64,000 bases of DNA from an uncultured Lactobacillus sp. (GCA_937916845.1 CALFSK010000051.1:16497-80496); one strand, 5' to 3'. Shown: positions 52,649 through 62,656, counted from the first letter of the stretch. The notes: generated by a model from the sequence alone, not told the origin. Program-made: numbers and translations.

Positions 52649-53992
52649 TTATTTTTTTTGCAAACAAGCAATGAAAAAGCCGTCTGACATGTAATCGTCC
52701 GGATAAATCGACAATGTTTTAACATCCCGATCCGCTTTTAAAGCTTGTTTCGTTGGCGTCATCTGCAACTCAAAATCGGGGTGTGCTGCCAAGAATTGCT
52801 CAATCACATCCTGATTTTCTTGCCGCAAAATCGTACAAGTGCTATACGTCATGATACCACCTTTTTTTAAGGTTGGGGCTGCCGCTGATAAAATCGCCAA
52901 CTGAATCTTTTGCAGATTCATACTATCGCTGAGCTGCTTTTCATAACGAATTTCAGGCTTCCGCCGAATAAGTCCTAAACCAGAACATGGCGCATCAACG
53001 AGGATCCGGTCAAAGTGTTCGTCACCAAATTCAGTGCCGACTTTACGGGCATCGAGTTCCGTTGCCGCGACGCGGTCCGCAACGTGCATGCGAGCGGCAT
53101 TTTCGCCGATTAATTTTACTTTATTGGCATGAATATCTAGGGCAACAACTTCACCGCCCTGATCCGCATCCAGTTCAGCCGCAATCTGGGTCGTTTTCCC
53201 ACCCGGCGCAGCACAGGCATCCAAGACTTTATCGCTTGGTTGGACGTCTAATGCGGGAACCACTAGCTGGGCACTTTCATCTTGAACCGTAAACATCCCG
53301 TAACGCATGGCTTCGGTGTTAATGGCTTGCCCCTCAGTGACGATCAAACCTAGTGGTGACACTTCGCTGGCTTCAACGGTCAGGCCATCATTTTCCAAGG
53401 CGCTCTGCACGTCTTCAACGGTCGAAACGGTTGGGTTAACGCGCAGTGATTGCTTAGCGGGCTGGTTGAGTGACTTCAAGATGCTGACCATCTTATCGGC
53501 ACCGAGTTGATCTCGAAGTTCATCAATTAACCAAACTGGCATGCTGTACATTACGCTTAATCGTTCGTCGGGGTCCTTAATATCGTCAAAACTAGGTAAC
53601 CCGCTACGATCCATCTGGTGTAACACACCGGTCACAAACCGCCGAATTCCGGGATGCCCCTTGACCTTGGCAATTTCAATCGTTTCGTTAAAGACGGCCC
53701 GTTGTGGAATTTTGTCCAAATACTGCCACTGGTAGACTGCACTCAACAATAATTCTTTGACCCAAGGATCAATCTGATTAGGGTGGCGTACGAAGGGCTT
53801 CAACCAGTATTCAAGGGTCATGCGGTGTTGGATGACCCCGTAGACCATATTCGTCAGCAGATTGATATCACGACGATCCATCGTGTGATTATTGATCATC
53901 TGGTTCAACTGTAAATTAGAATAAGCGCCATCTTTAATTTTTGCTAAGGCTGCCACTGCTAACCAGCGGGGTGTGTTGTCTACTGTACTCAT
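52649..53992 (-). CDS. rsmB: 16S rRNA (cytosine-967-C5)-methyltransferase
   Basis: A 447-residue RsmB (Sun). The N-terminal NusB-like RNA-binding domain spans about 1-140. The Rossmann methyltransferase has DACAAPGGKTTQIA, DAPCSGLGLIRRKPEIRY and the catalytic cysteine in YSTCTI. It overlaps the fmt stop by 4 bases and belongs to priA-fmt-rsmB-stp-pknB. Confidence 0.96.
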   Translation of the reverse strand: MSTVDNTPRWLAVAALAKIKDGAYSNLQLNQMINNHTMDRRDINLLTNMVYGVIQHRMTLEYWLKPFVRHPNQIDPWVKELLLSAVYQWQYLDKIPQRAVFNETIEIAKVKGHPGIRRFVTGVLHQMDRSGLPSFDDIKDPDERLSVMYSMPVWLIDELRDQLGADKMVSILKSLNQPAKQSLRVNPTVSTVEDVQSALENDGLTVEASEVSPLGLIVTEGQAINTEAMRYGMFTVQDESAQLVVPALDVQPSDKVLDACAAPGGKTTQIAAELDADQGGEVVALDIHANKVKLIGENAARMHVADRVAATELDARKVGTEFGDEHFDRILVDAPCSGLGLIRRKPEIRYEKQLSDSMNLQKIQLAILSAAAPTLKKGGIMTYSTCTILRQENQDVIEQFLAAHPDFELQMTPTKQALKADRDVKTLSIYPDDYMSDGFFIACLQKK

Positions 53993-54939
53993 TTACTAAT
54001 AACCTGCTCTCCGGTCGCGAATTTATCCGCTGACCCATTTAAAAAGTCCGTAATTGTCATTTTTGGTTTACCTGCCGGTTGAATCGTGTTAACCGCTAAG
54101 GCCGTTCCGTTGGCTGCCGCTAAGACGAGCTCGTGCTTGGTCTTGCGCACCACTTGCCCGGCCGCTTGTGTCACCTGCTCGTCAAGTGGCGTCACATCCC
54201 AGAACTTGGTCCGTTTACCATCGAGCATCGCGTAGGCGATTGGGGCGGGACGCATCCCTCTAACTTGGTCGTCGATCTGAGTCGCCGTTTGGTTAAAGAA
54301 ATCCAGTTCTTCTTGTTCAGGTTTGATCGTTGGTGAAAAAGTGACTTGATCCTCGTCCTGAGGGGTCGCCGTCAACTCGCCAGCTAACAATTTTGGTAAC
54401 GTTGCTAACAGTAAGTCACGCCCGACCACGCTGAGCTTTTCAAACATCGTCCCGGTATCATCGGTCTTTTCGATTGGAATCGCTTGTTGGGCTAACATGT
54501 CACCAGCGTCCATCTTTTTAACCATGTAAATAATGGTAATCCCGGTTTCAGCTTCGCCGTTAATGATTGAATATTGAACCGGCGCACCACCACGATACTT
54601 TGGCAGCAAGGACCCGTGAACGTTGATGGCGCCAACCTTAGCGGCCTTTAAAAGCTTGGTTGGTAAGAACTGTCCAAACGCTGCAGTCACGATCAGATCC
54701 GGTTGCAAATCAATAATGCGTTGCATTTCAGGACTGCCACCGATTTTTTCGGGTTGTAAGACTTCGATATCATACGCCACGGCCACTTGTTTAACGGGTG
54801 ACGCGGTCAAAATATGCTTACGGCCCACCTTGCGATCCGGCTGGGTCACAACGGCTAAGACCTGATACTTTTCCTTGATGAGACTTTCTAGAATTGGGGC
54901 CGCAAACTGCGGGGTCCCCATAAATACGATTGATGTCAT
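53989..54939 (-). CDS. fmt: Methionyl-tRNA formyltransferase
   Basis: A 316-residue enzyme formylating initiator Met-tRNA. It has TSIVFMGTPQFAAPIL, NVHGSLLPKYRGGAPVQYSI with the Asn/His/Asp catalytic set, and a C-terminal OB-like domain (about 205-316). ATG 54939 is preceded by GGAGG at 9 bases; the open frame continues upstream but lacks the conserved start. It is coupled to rsmB. Confidence 0.96.
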   Translation of the reverse strand: MTSIVFMGTPQFAAPILESLIKEKYQVLAVVTQPDRKVGRKHILTASPVKQVAVAYDIEVLQPEKIGGSPEMQRIIDLQPDLIVTAAFGQFLPTKLLKAAKVGAINVHGSLLPKYRGGAPVQYSIINGEAETGITIIYMVKKMDAGDMLAQQAIPIEKTDDTGTMFEKLSVVGRDLLLATLPKLLAGELTATPQDEDQVTFSPTIKPEQEELDFFNQTATQIDDQVRGMRPAPIAYAMLDGKRTKFWDVTPLDEQVTQAAGQVVRKTKHELVLAAANGTALAVNTIQPAGKPKMTITDFLNGSADKFATGEQVISK

Positions 54940-54977
54940 TAAATTATTCCTCCGTACGTTCCAAAATAACGGCACCG

Positions 54978-57395
54978 TTACATGAAGTGTAATGGCTCCA
55001 CGTCGATGCCAATCTGGAGACCTTGGCGCTGCTGAACTTGGGTTTCATGCAACAGGGTCGTCAAGGTCTGCTTTAAATTAGGTTCCTGTTTATATTTAAT
55101 CACAATTTGATAATAATAGCGCCGGTTGACACGAGCAATCGGCTTGGGCGTTGGTCCCAAAATAATCGTATTGGGCGCTAACCGCGGCCGTAACCACTGT
55201 AAAAGCTGGTACATCCGCTTAGCAGCGACCGCTTCGTCTAAATCACTCGCCGTAATTTGGACCGTGAAGTAGTACGGCGGGTAACCGCCCTGGTGCCGCA
55301 TCTGCATTTCATACTTGAAAAAGCCTTCGTAATCGTGGTGCTTAGCGAAGCGAATCGCGTAATGGTCCGGGTTGAACGTCTGAATATAGACGTGCCCCGT
55401 CTTTTCGGCCCGGCCAGCCCGACCACTGACCTGCGTTAACAGCTGAAAGGTTCGCTCACTCGCCCGAAAGTCAGGTAAGCCGAGGGCGGTATCCGCGTTG
55501 AGCACGCCAACGAGGGTCACGTTAGGAAAATCTAAGCCCTTCGCAATCATTTGCGTCCCAATTAAAATATCGGCCTCGCCACTCCCAAATTGCGCCAACA
55601 ACTTAGCGTGCGCACCCTTTTTACGGGTCGTATCATTATCCATTCGAATAATACGGGCGTCCGGTAACAAGTCGCGTAATTCTTCTTCAACCTTTTCAGT
55701 CCCGGTCCCGTAATACCGAATCTGACGACTGTGACAGTTCGGACATACCCGGGGAATGGCTTCTTCATGACCACAGTAGTGACACTTCATCGTGTGCGTG
55801 TCCATGTGCAGCGTCAGCGAGATATCACAATTCGGACACTTTAAGACAAACCCACAGTCACGGCAGAGCACAAATGACGAGTAACCCCGTCGGTTTAACA
55901 TTAACACACTCTGTTCGTGGCGGTCCAAGCGGTCCTGTAACGCAACTAGTAGTGGCGCTGAAAAGTTACTCTCGGCGTGTTGCTGCATTTCCTTTTTCAT
56001 ATCAATGATCGACACACTTGGCATGGGCCGTTGATTGACCCGGTCAGCTAGTAGTAACCGCTGATAAACGCCCTTTTCGGCCCGTGCCCGGGTCTCAAGG
56101 GACGGGGTCGCTGAACCTAAAACGACCGGGCAATTATGGTAACGGCTCCGCCACAACGCGACTTGGCGCGCGTGGTAGCGCGGTGCATCGTCTTGTTTAT
56201 AAGTACTTTCATGTTCCTCATCCATTACGATTAGACCCAGGTTTTTAAGTGGGGCAAATACCGCTGAGCGGGCGCCCACAACGACTTGTGCTTCACCACG
56301 CTGAATGCGTCGCCACTCATCGTACTTTTCACCACTGGACAACCCACTGTGCAATACCGCGACGGCTTTACCGAAGCGCCCCTTCACGCGGTTGACCATC
56401 TGCGGCGTTAGCGAAATTTCTGGCACCAGCATTAAGGCCGTCTTACCCTGTGCTAGGGCGGCCGCCATGGCTTGCAAGTAAACCTCGGTCTTCCCGCTAC
56501 CCGTGACACCTTCTAATAGAAAAGTCGTCGTTTTCGGCGCTTCAATCGCCGTGACGATCTGATCGACCGCAACTTGTTGTTCATCATTTAATTTTAACGG
56601 TTTAGTTGGCTTAATATCACTTGTTGCGTAAGGGTCCCGGTAGACCTCCACGGCAACTTTTTCTAACCAACCTTTTTTGGCTCCCGCACGAATGGTGGCT
56701 TCACTGACACCAAAACGTTCGGTAAAGGCCTTCTGTGCAAGCACTTCCCCGTTTAACGTTGCTAAACCTTTCAGTAACGCCAATTGTTGGGTCGCCCCCG
56801 CCCGGACATCAGCTTCAGCTTCCGTGAGCTCACTAGGTGTCAGAAGCGGTTTAACGGCCAGCTGCGTTTTGCGGCGGGCCTGATTTTTAACGTGATAATA
56901 AACGTCGACTTGTCCTTCAGCTTGTAACCGCAATAGGTCACTCACCGCTTTGGGCGTCGTCGCAACGTCGTCAAACGGTACTTCCGTTCGGTCTTTGAAG
57001 ACCGTCTGCTGAACGGTACTCGTCGTTTGAGCGGTCACGCGCAACTGCTTTTCATACTTTGCACGCATTACGGCCGGGAGCATCGTCTGAGCACAAGTGA
57101 TTCGGAATGAAAACGTACTTTCCGCTAACCACTCCGTCATTGCCAAGGCTTCCTGATTTAAGACTGGGGCAAGGTCAACCACCGTATCGATGGCCTTTAA
57201 GTCACCGTCGTAGTTCGTCGCTTCATCCAATTTTAAAACGAACCCTTGGACCCGGCGCTTACCACGGCCAAAGGGCACAACGACCCGCATTCCAGGTGTG
57301 ACTTGTGATTGCCAAGCCACCGGGATCTGATAACTATATGGCCGATTCGTCTGCATTGTCGGCACATCGACTAAAACTTGGGCAATTTGTGCCAC
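54978..57395 (-). CDS. priA: Primosomal replication restart helicase
   Basis: An 805-residue PriA. The N-terminal 3'-end-binding domain (1-110) precedes a winged helix, then helicase motifs GVTGSGKTEVYL (Walker A) and DEEHESTYKQ. The zinc-binding region has four Cys pairs (CRDCGFVLKCPNC ... CHYCG ... CPNC), then GTQMIAKGLDF and VSGRAGRAEK. It restarts collapsed forks. It starts 22 bases after coaBC. Confidence 0.97.
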   Translation of the reverse strand: MAQIAQVLVDVPTMQTNRPYSYQIPVAWQSQVTPGMRVVVPFGRGKRRVQGFVLKLDEATNYDGDLKAIDTVVDLAPVLNQEALAMTEWLAESTFSFRITCAQTMLPAVMRAKYEKQLRVTAQTTSTVQQTVFKDRTEVPFDDVATTPKAVSDLLRLQAEGQVDVYYHVKNQARRKTQLAVKPLLTPSELTEAEADVRAGATQQLALLKGLATLNGEVLAQKAFTERFGVSEATIRAGAKKGWLEKVAVEVYRDPYATSDIKPTKPLKLNDEQQVAVDQIVTAIEAPKTTTFLLEGVTGSGKTEVYLQAMAAALAQGKTALMLVPEISLTPQMVNRVKGRFGKAVAVLHSGLSSGEKYDEWRRIQRGEAQVVVGARSAVFAPLKNLGLIVMDEEHESTYKQDDAPRYHARQVALWRSRYHNCPVVLGSATPSLETRARAEKGVYQRLLLADRVNQRPMPSVSIIDMKKEMQQHAESNFSAPLLVALQDRLDRHEQSVLMLNRRGYSSFVLCRDCGFVLKCPNCDISLTLHMDTHTMKCHYCGHEEAIPRVCPNCHSRQIRYYGTGTEKVEEELRDLLPDARIIRMDNDTTRKKGAHAKLLAQFGSGEADILIGTQMIAKGLDFPNVTLVGVLNADTALGLPDFRASERTFQLLTQVSGRAGRAEKTGHVYIQTFNPDHYAIRFAKHHDYEGFFKYEMQMRHQGGYPPYYFTVQITASDLDEAVAAKRMYQLLQWLRPRLAPNTIILGPTPKPIARVNRRYYYQIVIKYKQEPNLKQTLTTLLHETQVQQRQGLQIGIDVEPLHFM

Positions 57396-57417
57396 ACTCG
57401 TCTTCCTCTCTTAATAG

Positions 57418-58641
57418 CTATGCTTTCACCGCACCATCGGCCACCGCGGTCGTCAAAATGGTCCGGGCAATTTCAATTTTTGATAATAACGCCGTTTTCA
57501 CGGGTTCTCGGTTTGGACGCAATAACGTGACTTGGTTCGTATCACCGTTAAACCCAACCCCGGGTTTCGAAACATCATTAGCGACCAATAGATCTAACTG
57601 TTTACGCGTTAATTTACGTTGCGCATTGGTTAGCAAGTGCTGGGTTTCTGCCGCAAAGCCGACCACGTACTGGCTCGTCTTTTGCGGCGCTAGTTGTTTC
57701 AAAATATCGGGGGTCTCGGTTAATTGGAGCGTCAGATCACCGTGATCAGCTGGTTTTTTGATCTTTTGATCAGCGGACTGAACCGGACGATAATCAGAAA
57801 CAGCCGCCGCCATGACTAACAGGTTCGTCGTCGGAAACGCCGCGTTCACGGCCGTCAACAACTCAGCGGCCGAGGCGACTTTAACCAAGTGAACCCCCAC
57901 TGGAACGGTGAGCAGATCCGTCGCACTAATCAAGGTCACATCGGCACCCATTTCACGGGCAACCTGAGCAACCGCGTAACCCATTTTTCCTGAAGACCGG
58001 TTTGAAATGTATCGAACCGGATCGATAGCTTCACGCGTGCCACCCGCTGTCACCAGCACGCGCTGGTGTGCTAATGGTAAGTTAGGCGTTAGCTGGATCA
58101 ACTGATCCGTTAACCAGTCGATAATGACTTCTGGTTCAGGCAGCCGCCCTTTGCCACTGTAGCCCTCTGCAAGCATCCCCGTCGCAGGTGTCAACACGTG
58201 CAGGCCGTCCGCAACTAACTGGTTTAAATTGCGCTGCGTGGCCGGGTTAGCGTACATGTGCGAATTCATCGCTGGAATCACAAACTTTGGTGCGGTCGTC
58301 GCGAGAATCGTCGTCGTCGCGGCGTCATCCGCAATCCCGTTAGCGACTTTGGCAATCAAATTAGCCGTCGCTGGTACCATGATCATGGTCTCCGTCCAAT
58401 CAGCTAATTCGACGTGGACGACGTGTTTAGGATCAGTGGTGGTAAATTCATCTAATACGACTGGTTGCTGGGTGAGGGTCTGAAACGTCAGTGGCGTCAC
58501 AAACTCCGCCGCGTGGGCCGTCATGGCGACACGCACCGTCGCCCCCCGTTTCATCAATTGCCGAATCAATAGCAACGCCTTGTAACTGGCAATCCCGCCA
58601 CTGATGACCACCGTCACGTGCTGTTTATTCCAAATATCCAC
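57418..58641 (-). CDS. coaBC: Bifunctional phosphopantothenoylcysteine decarboxylase/synthetase
   Basis: A 407-residue fused CoaC-CoaB. The flavin decarboxylase half (1-180) has VISGGIASYKALLLIR, MTAHAAEFVTPLTF, the PAMNSHMYANPATQRN substrate loop and GMLAEGYSGKGRLPEP. The synthetase half has ITAGGTREAIDPVRYI-like sequence (VTAGG...) and NRSSGKMGYA. GTG 58641 (VDIWNKQ) is the likely start, with AAAGGA 9 bases upstream; a longer reading to 58683 is not supported. A terminator separates it from rpoZ. Confidence 0.93.
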   Translation of the reverse strand: MDIWNKQHVTVVISGGIASYKALLLIRQLMKRGATVRVAMTAHAAEFVTPLTFQTLTQQPVVLDEFTTTDPKHVVHVELADWTETMIMVPATANLIAKVANGIADDAATTTILATTAPKFVIPAMNSHMYANPATQRNLNQLVADGLHVLTPATGMLAEGYSGKGRLPEPEVIIDWLTDQLIQLTPNLPLAHQRVLVTAGGTREAIDPVRYISNRSSGKMGYAVAQVAREMGADVTLISATDLLTVPVGVHLVKVASAAELLTAVNAAFPTTNLLVMAAAVSDYRPVQSADQKIKKPADHGDLTLQLTETPDILKQLAPQKTSQYVVGFAAETQHLLTNAQRKLTRKQLDLLVANDVSKPGVGFNGDTNQVTLLRPNREPVKTALLSKIEIARTILTTAVADGAVKA

Positions 58642-58800
58642 TATTTCACGTCCTTTGTGGCCGAACTCGAAACTCCCAGCCAAACTTTTAAATTTATAAA
58701 ACCGTTTTTCGTTACAACATCAATGGTCGCAACTACACATGGTTTAATTGTATCAAGAATTACATCAGAGTTGTAGTTCAAAGCCGCCGGCAGTCAAACT

Positions 58801-58842
58801 AAAAATCCCTAGCTGGCCATTTTGCAGACCAACTAGGGATTT
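58801..58842 (-). terminator. Terminator after rpoZ
   Basis: The arms AAATCCCTAG (58803-58812) and CTAGGGATTT (58833-58842), with further pairing inside, are followed by TTTTTAGT-like sequence on the minus strand. Confidence 0.78.
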
Positions 58843-58896
58843 CTTTATGACACTCGCCACAATAACCATACCGGTTACGCAGCTAATTTAGCGGAA

Positions 58897-59109
58897 CTAG
58901 TTTTCGTCAGTTTCGTCGGGGTCGATCATTAAATCGCCGGCAGCGATTTCTTCTAAGGCCCGACCAATCGTCTTAACGGATTTGTATTCGTTAAGCATTG
59001 GGGTTGCCCCAGCATCTAATTCATGGGCCCGCTTGCTAGCTAGCATAATCAATGAGTAACGTGAATTAACCTGTTTCAATAAGTCATCAACTGATGGATA
59101 TAAGATCAT
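58897..59109 (-). CDS. rpoZ: RNA polymerase omega subunit
   Basis: A 70-residue omega subunit with [22 protein letters not shown] and a [18 protein letters not shown] segment. It stabilises RNA polymerase. It overlaps the gmk stop by 4 bases, the standard gmk-rpoZ coupling. Confidence 0.95.
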   Translation of the reverse strand: MILYPSVDDLLKQVNSRYSLIMLASKRAHELDAGATPMLNEYKSVKTIGRALEEIAAGDLMIDPDETDEN

Positions 59110-59726
59110 GATTCCGCATCTCCTAACATTTCTTCATACTCGGGCATGACCCGCTTCACACTGTAACGTTCGCTCTTGATAATCGCTTTGATCCGTGCTG
59201 CAGCCAACGGCACTTCGTCGTTGATTACCGCGTAATCATAGTTGCGCATCATCTTGATTTCATCGACGGCTTTGGCCATCCGCTTATTGATGACACTCAT
59301 GTCATCCGTGCCCCGGCCAATAATCCGGTGTTTGAGTTCCATTAAATCGGGTGGTGTCAAGAAAATAAAGACACCGTCAGGCATTTTTTCGCGAACTTGC
59401 ATGGCACCGTTAACTTCGATTTCTAGGAAAACGTCCTTACCGGCGGCCAAAGACTGCTTGATATATTTTAAGGGCGTTCCATAGTAATTGTCAACATACT
59501 TGGCATATTCAAGCATACCGCCGCTGTTAATTTCATCCTCGAATTCATCTTTGGAGACAAAATAGTAGTCCTTTCCATCAACTTCACCCGGACGCATTTT
59601 CCGAGTCGTCATCGAGACTGAATATTGAAAATCGTTATCATCTGAGTCAAAGATTTCCTTCCGGACGGTACCCTTGCCAACGCCTGAAGGACCTGATAAG
59701 ACGATTAACATGCCTTGTTTCGCCAT
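59106..59726 (-). CDS. gmk: Guanylate kinase
   Basis: A 206-residue kinase converting GMP to GDP. P-loop [17 protein letters not shown]-binding [17 protein letters not shown] and YGTPLKYI, and the lid region RIIGRGTD are all present. It is divergent from the SOS-box gene at 59916. Confidence 0.96.
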   Translation of the reverse strand: MAKQGMLIVLSGPSGVGKGTVRKEIFDSDDNDFQYSVSMTTRKMRPGEVDGKDYYFVSKDEFEDEINSGGMLEYAKYVDNYYGTPLKYIKQSLAAGKDVFLEIEVNGAMQVREKMPDGVFIFLTPPDLMELKHRIIGRGTDDMSVINKRMAKAVDEIKMMRNYDYAVINDEVPLAAARIKAIIKSERYSVKRVMPEYEEMLGDAES

Positions 59727-59854
59727 GATCGCAAATTCCCCTTATTAAATATGTTTTAAAGATTATTTTGCACTTTTTGAGCCTAGATTGCAAGTTTTAT
59801 CAAGCGATTGCGCGGATTAACATCTGCCAATCTAAATTTTTGGTCATTTATGAC

Positions 59855-59883
59855 TTGCATTTTAGAACGCTTGTTCGTATAAT
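59855..59883 (+). promoter_or_regulatory. Promoter with a LexA-type SOS box
   Basis: A -35 box TTGCAT (59855-59860) and -10 box TATAAT (59878-59883) have 17-base spacing. Inside the spacer is GAACGCTTGTTC (59865-59876), a perfect match to the Firmicute LexA site GAAC-N4-GTTC. Bound LexA would block RNA polymerase. Confidence 0.75.
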
Positions 59884-59915
59884 AAAAACACAAACAAATG
59901 TTCGAGGTGGCCAAC

Positions 59916-60260
59916 ATGCAAAATCAACAATCTAATTTAAAATTAATTTCCAAAAATTTACAAGCTTCCTACCGTCAATTTATGGACGACTTCATCGCTG
60001 CCCCGACCATCGTTGCGCCGTTACTGCCAACGATGCCGGCTTTCCAGCGGGATTTGTTCTTAAAGCAAGCCCAAACGCAACACTACCGGATCATGTTACA
60101 AATGCAACCCAGCCTAACGGAGACCCATCCCTATGATATTCACGGGGTACTCAAAACTCTGGCGAGTGGCCAGTTAGTCTTGGTCAACCGTCACCAACAC
60201 GTCACGCACCTGATTGAACCAACGATGATTCGCTATATTAAACGCGCACCACTTAATTAA
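59916..60260 (+). CDS. Hypothetical protein under a predicted SOS promoter
   Basis: A 114-residue protein, MQNQQSNLKLISKN to YIKRAPLN. ATG 59916 follows GAGGTGG; an in-frame ATG at 59898 precedes that site and is unlikely. The N-terminal half is helical (SYRQFMDDFI, FQRDLFLKQAQTQHYRIML). The C-terminal part (HGVLKTLASGQLVLVN...HLIEPTMIRYI) is short beta-strand-like and ends faintly like YolD-type proteins, but I do not claim that family. The perfect LexA box in its promoter suggests a DNA-damage role. Confidence 0.68.
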   Translation: MQNQQSNLKLISKNLQASYRQFMDDFIAAPTIVAPLLPTMPAFQRDLFLKQAQTQHYRIMLQMQPSLTETHPYDIHGVLKTLASGQLVLVNRHQHVTHLIEPTMIRYIKRAPLN

Positions 60261-60271
60261 AATGATATGAC

Positions 60272-60337
60272 TTGCGGTTAAAGATGAAATTTCAGCTAAT
60301 ACAACCTTGCATATTGGTTGAAGTGTTTTAACCGCAA
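60272..60337 (+). terminator. Hairpin after the SOS-box gene
   Basis: TTGCGGTTAAA (60272-60282) pairs with TTTAACCGCAA (60327-60337), with a nested CAACC/GGTTG stem inside. It has no T tract and may protect the mRNA end rather than terminate. Confidence 0.55.
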
Positions 60338-60340
60338 ATT

Positions 60341-60414
60341 AAAAAGATTGATGTTACAGCCCGACCCTACTTCCCTGAATGAGTACGGTGGGTGACCTGT
60401 AAATCAATCTTTTT
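60341..60414. terminator. Bidirectional terminator with nested stems
   Basis: The long arms 60341-60359 and 60397-60414 pair with a single bulge, with A and T tracts on both sides. It serves the SOS-box gene and the opposing opuC operon. A second imperfect stem lies inside. Confidence 0.82.
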
Positions 60415-60421
60415 GTTTACC

Positions 60422-61075
60422 TTACTTTTGAGTTGGATCGGCCCGCTTTTCAATCCAAGCTAAGACCGTATCTGAAATAATCGCCATTAAGGCCGTTGGT
60501 AATGCCCCGGCTAAGATGATGGCACCACCATTCGTGGCGTTAGTTCCCCGAATGATGATATCTCCTAAACCACCGGCACCAACGAAGGTCCCAATCGCTG
60601 TAATCCCGATTGCTAACACGAGCGCGTTCCGCAACCCGGCCATGATCACTGATAGTGAGAGTGGTAACTCGACCATGCGCAGAATCTGCCAGCGAGTCAT
60701 CCCCATCCCCTTACCAGAATCAAGAATGCTAGGACTGACATTGCGCATCCCCGTGTAAGTGTTCTTGATAATGGGAAGTAAGGCATACAGGAACACCGTG
60801 ACAATCACGGTATTCACACCTAAGCCTAACCCAATCATGATAATCGACAGCATCGCTAACGACGGCACCGTCTGAATCACGTTGGCGACGGCAATGACCG
60901 CCGCACTTAACTTACTGTGATGCGCAATAAAGATCCCAATCGGAATCCCGATAATGGCCGCAAACAACACCCCATAAATTGAAATTAGAAAATGACGGGT
61001 AAATTGGCTAAGCACGTACGCACCGTTTTGTTGGTAGTAATAACCCAATTGCTGCAGCAAATTCATGTGTGCCAT
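60422..61075 (-). CDS. opuCD: Osmoprotectant ABC transporter permease
   Basis: A 217-residue permease with about five membrane helices of the binding-protein-dependent transport type and the EAA-like segment GKGMGMTRWQILRMVELPLSLSVIMAGLRNA. Paired with the second permease of this operon, it forms the channel of a glycine betaine/carnitine/choline uptake system. Its start overlaps the opuCC stop. It is the last gene of the operon. Confidence 0.9.
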   Translation of the reverse strand: MAHMNLLQQLGYYYQQNGAYVLSQFTRHFLISIYGVLFAAIIGIPIGIFIAHHSKLSAAVIAVANVIQTVPSLAMLSIIMIGLGLGVNTVIVTVFLYALLPIIKNTYTGMRNVSPSILDSGKGMGMTRWQILRMVELPLSLSVIMAGLRNALVLAIGITAIGTFVGAGGLGDIIIRGTNATNGGAIILAGALPTALMAIISDTVLAWIEKRADPTQK

Positions 61076-62010
61076 TACTTGTCACTCCCTTCAAAGTAGT
61101 TATGTTGTTCTAGGAATTGCTTAGCAACCACTTCTGGTTCGACTAAGTTGTTATCCACCTTGTAGTTTAAGTTTTGCATCGTCTTCAAATCAATTTTACC
61201 GTTCAAACGACTCAAAATTGGCTTCAATTGGGGATGTTCCTTTAAGACTTTGTTGGTTGCAACGGCACTAGCATTATATGGTGGGAAGAAGTTACGATCA
61301 TCCTTCAAAATCTTAAGGTCGTAACTGCCGATCCGACCATCCGTCGAATAACCTAAGATGGCATCCATTTTACCAGATTCCAACGCGTCGTAAACTAACC
61401 CAATTTGCATTGGGTAAGTATTCCCAAACTTATAACCGTACAACTTCTGGAAGTCGTCGTAACCGTCACCCTTCCGTTCCAGCCAGGTTTGGTCCAACCC
61501 AACCGTTAACTTAGAAGCGACTTTTTTCATATCACTAATCGAATTCAAATGGTACTTCTTAGCCGTCTTTTGGGTCACCATAAACGCGTACGTATCGGCG
61601 AACCCATAGGATGGGAAGTACGTCATGTGGTACTTCGAATTAAACTGTGAACGAACTTTGTCATCGGTCGCCTTCACGTTGCCCCGATCGGCCGTTTCAC
61701 CTAAGATGGTCGTTAAATCGGTCCCGGTAAAACGAATCGATGAAATATCGGCTTGGTTATTTTTCAAAGCGTTGAAACTAACCGTCCCGGAACCCAAGTT
61801 ATTAATGATCGTCGTGTTCAGTTTTGAATAGTGCTGAATCATATCCTGAATCACGTACGCCATAATTTGTTGTTCCGTCGTATTTTGTGAGGCAATTCGA
61901 ACCGTGTCTGAAGACGTCCCCGATAAGCCAGGAAAACCGCAACCAGCAAGTAAGACACCACTAGCGACCGTCGCGATAACGCCTAAAATCCATTTTTTAA
62001 ATTTTCTCAT
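61075..62010 (-). CDS. opuCC: Osmoprotectant ABC transporter substrate-binding lipoprotein
   Basis: A 311-residue lipoprotein. The signal peptide MRKFKKWILGVIATV ends at lipobox LLAGC (Cys24). The OpuAC-type binding domain fills the rest (RIASQNTTEQQIMAYVIQDMI; YGFADTYAFMVTQKTA; SGKMDAILGYSTDGRI). ATG 62010 has AAGGGGG upstream; the longer frame to 62118 overlaps opuCB and would hide the signal peptide. Confidence 0.9.
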   Translation of the reverse strand: MRKFKKWILGVIATVASGVLLAGCGFPGLSGTSSDTVRIASQNTTEQQIMAYVIQDMIQHYSKLNTTIINNLGSGTVSFNALKNNQADISSIRFTGTDLTTILGETADRGNVKATDDKVRSQFNSKYHMTYFPSYGFADTYAFMVTQKTAKKYHLNSISDMKKVASKLTVGLDQTWLERKGDGYDDFQKLYGYKFGNTYPMQIGLVYDALESGKMDAILGYSTDGRIGSYDLKILKDDRNFFPPYNASAVATNKVLKEHPQLKPILSRLNGKIDLKTMQNLNYKVDNNLVEPEVVAKQFLEQHNYFEGSDK

Positions 62011-62023
62011 CTCGTTATCCCCC

Positions 62024-62656
62024 TTACGCCTGTGTTGTCCGTGGGGTAACAGCGGCTTCAAGCTTGCCGAGTAACCAATCCACAACGAGGGCCAGGATAA
62101 TAACTGGAATTGACCCACCTAAAATCAGGTCAGTTCGGTAAAGGTTTAAACCATTGAAAATAAAGTCCCCAAGACCACCAGCACCGATATAGGAAGCCAA
62201 TGCGGCCCAAGCAATCACGTACGTTGCCGATAACCGAATTCCTGACATGATGACCGGTGCAGCCATGGGCACTTCGACTTTAATGATCGACTGACCACTC
62301 GTCATGCCCATCCCTTTAGCGGCATCAATCAACGCCGGCTCGACATCTTTCATCCCTAAATAGGTATTACGTAAAATCGGCAATAGCGAATAAATGAACA
62401 ACGCCACGATTGCCGGAATCTTCCCAATCCCAAAGAACGGAATCATCAACGCTAAGAGCGCCATTGCGGGAATCGTTTGTAACATACTGGCAATCGACAT
62501 CACCACGTTGGCCACGGTCCCATTCGCACGGGTCAATAAGACCCCAATGGGCACCGCAACGATCACGCCGAGTAACAGCGCAAAAGCCGAGATGTACAGG
62601 TGTTGCCAGGTTTTAACTAGCAACTGAGCCCCGTAAGTTTGTAAGAAACTCATCAT
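62024..62656 (-). CDS. opuCB: Osmoprotectant ABC transporter permease
   Basis: A 210-residue membrane permease paralogous to opuCD, with the cytoplasmic EAA-like loop [26 protein letters not shown] and [12 protein letters not shown] near the C-terminus. It sits between the ATPase gene (1-base overlap) and the binding protein gene (13-base gap). Confidence 0.9.
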   Translation of the reverse strand: MMSFLQTYGAQLLVKTWQHLYISAFALLLGVIVAVPIGVLLTRANGTVANVVMSIASMLQTIPAMALLALMIPFFGIGKIPAIVALFIYSLLPILRNTYLGMKDVEPALIDAAKGMGMTSGQSIIKVEVPMAAPVIMSGIRLSATYVIAWAALASYIGAGGLGDFIFNGLNLYRTDLILGGSIPVIILALVVDWLLGKLEAAVTPRTTQA

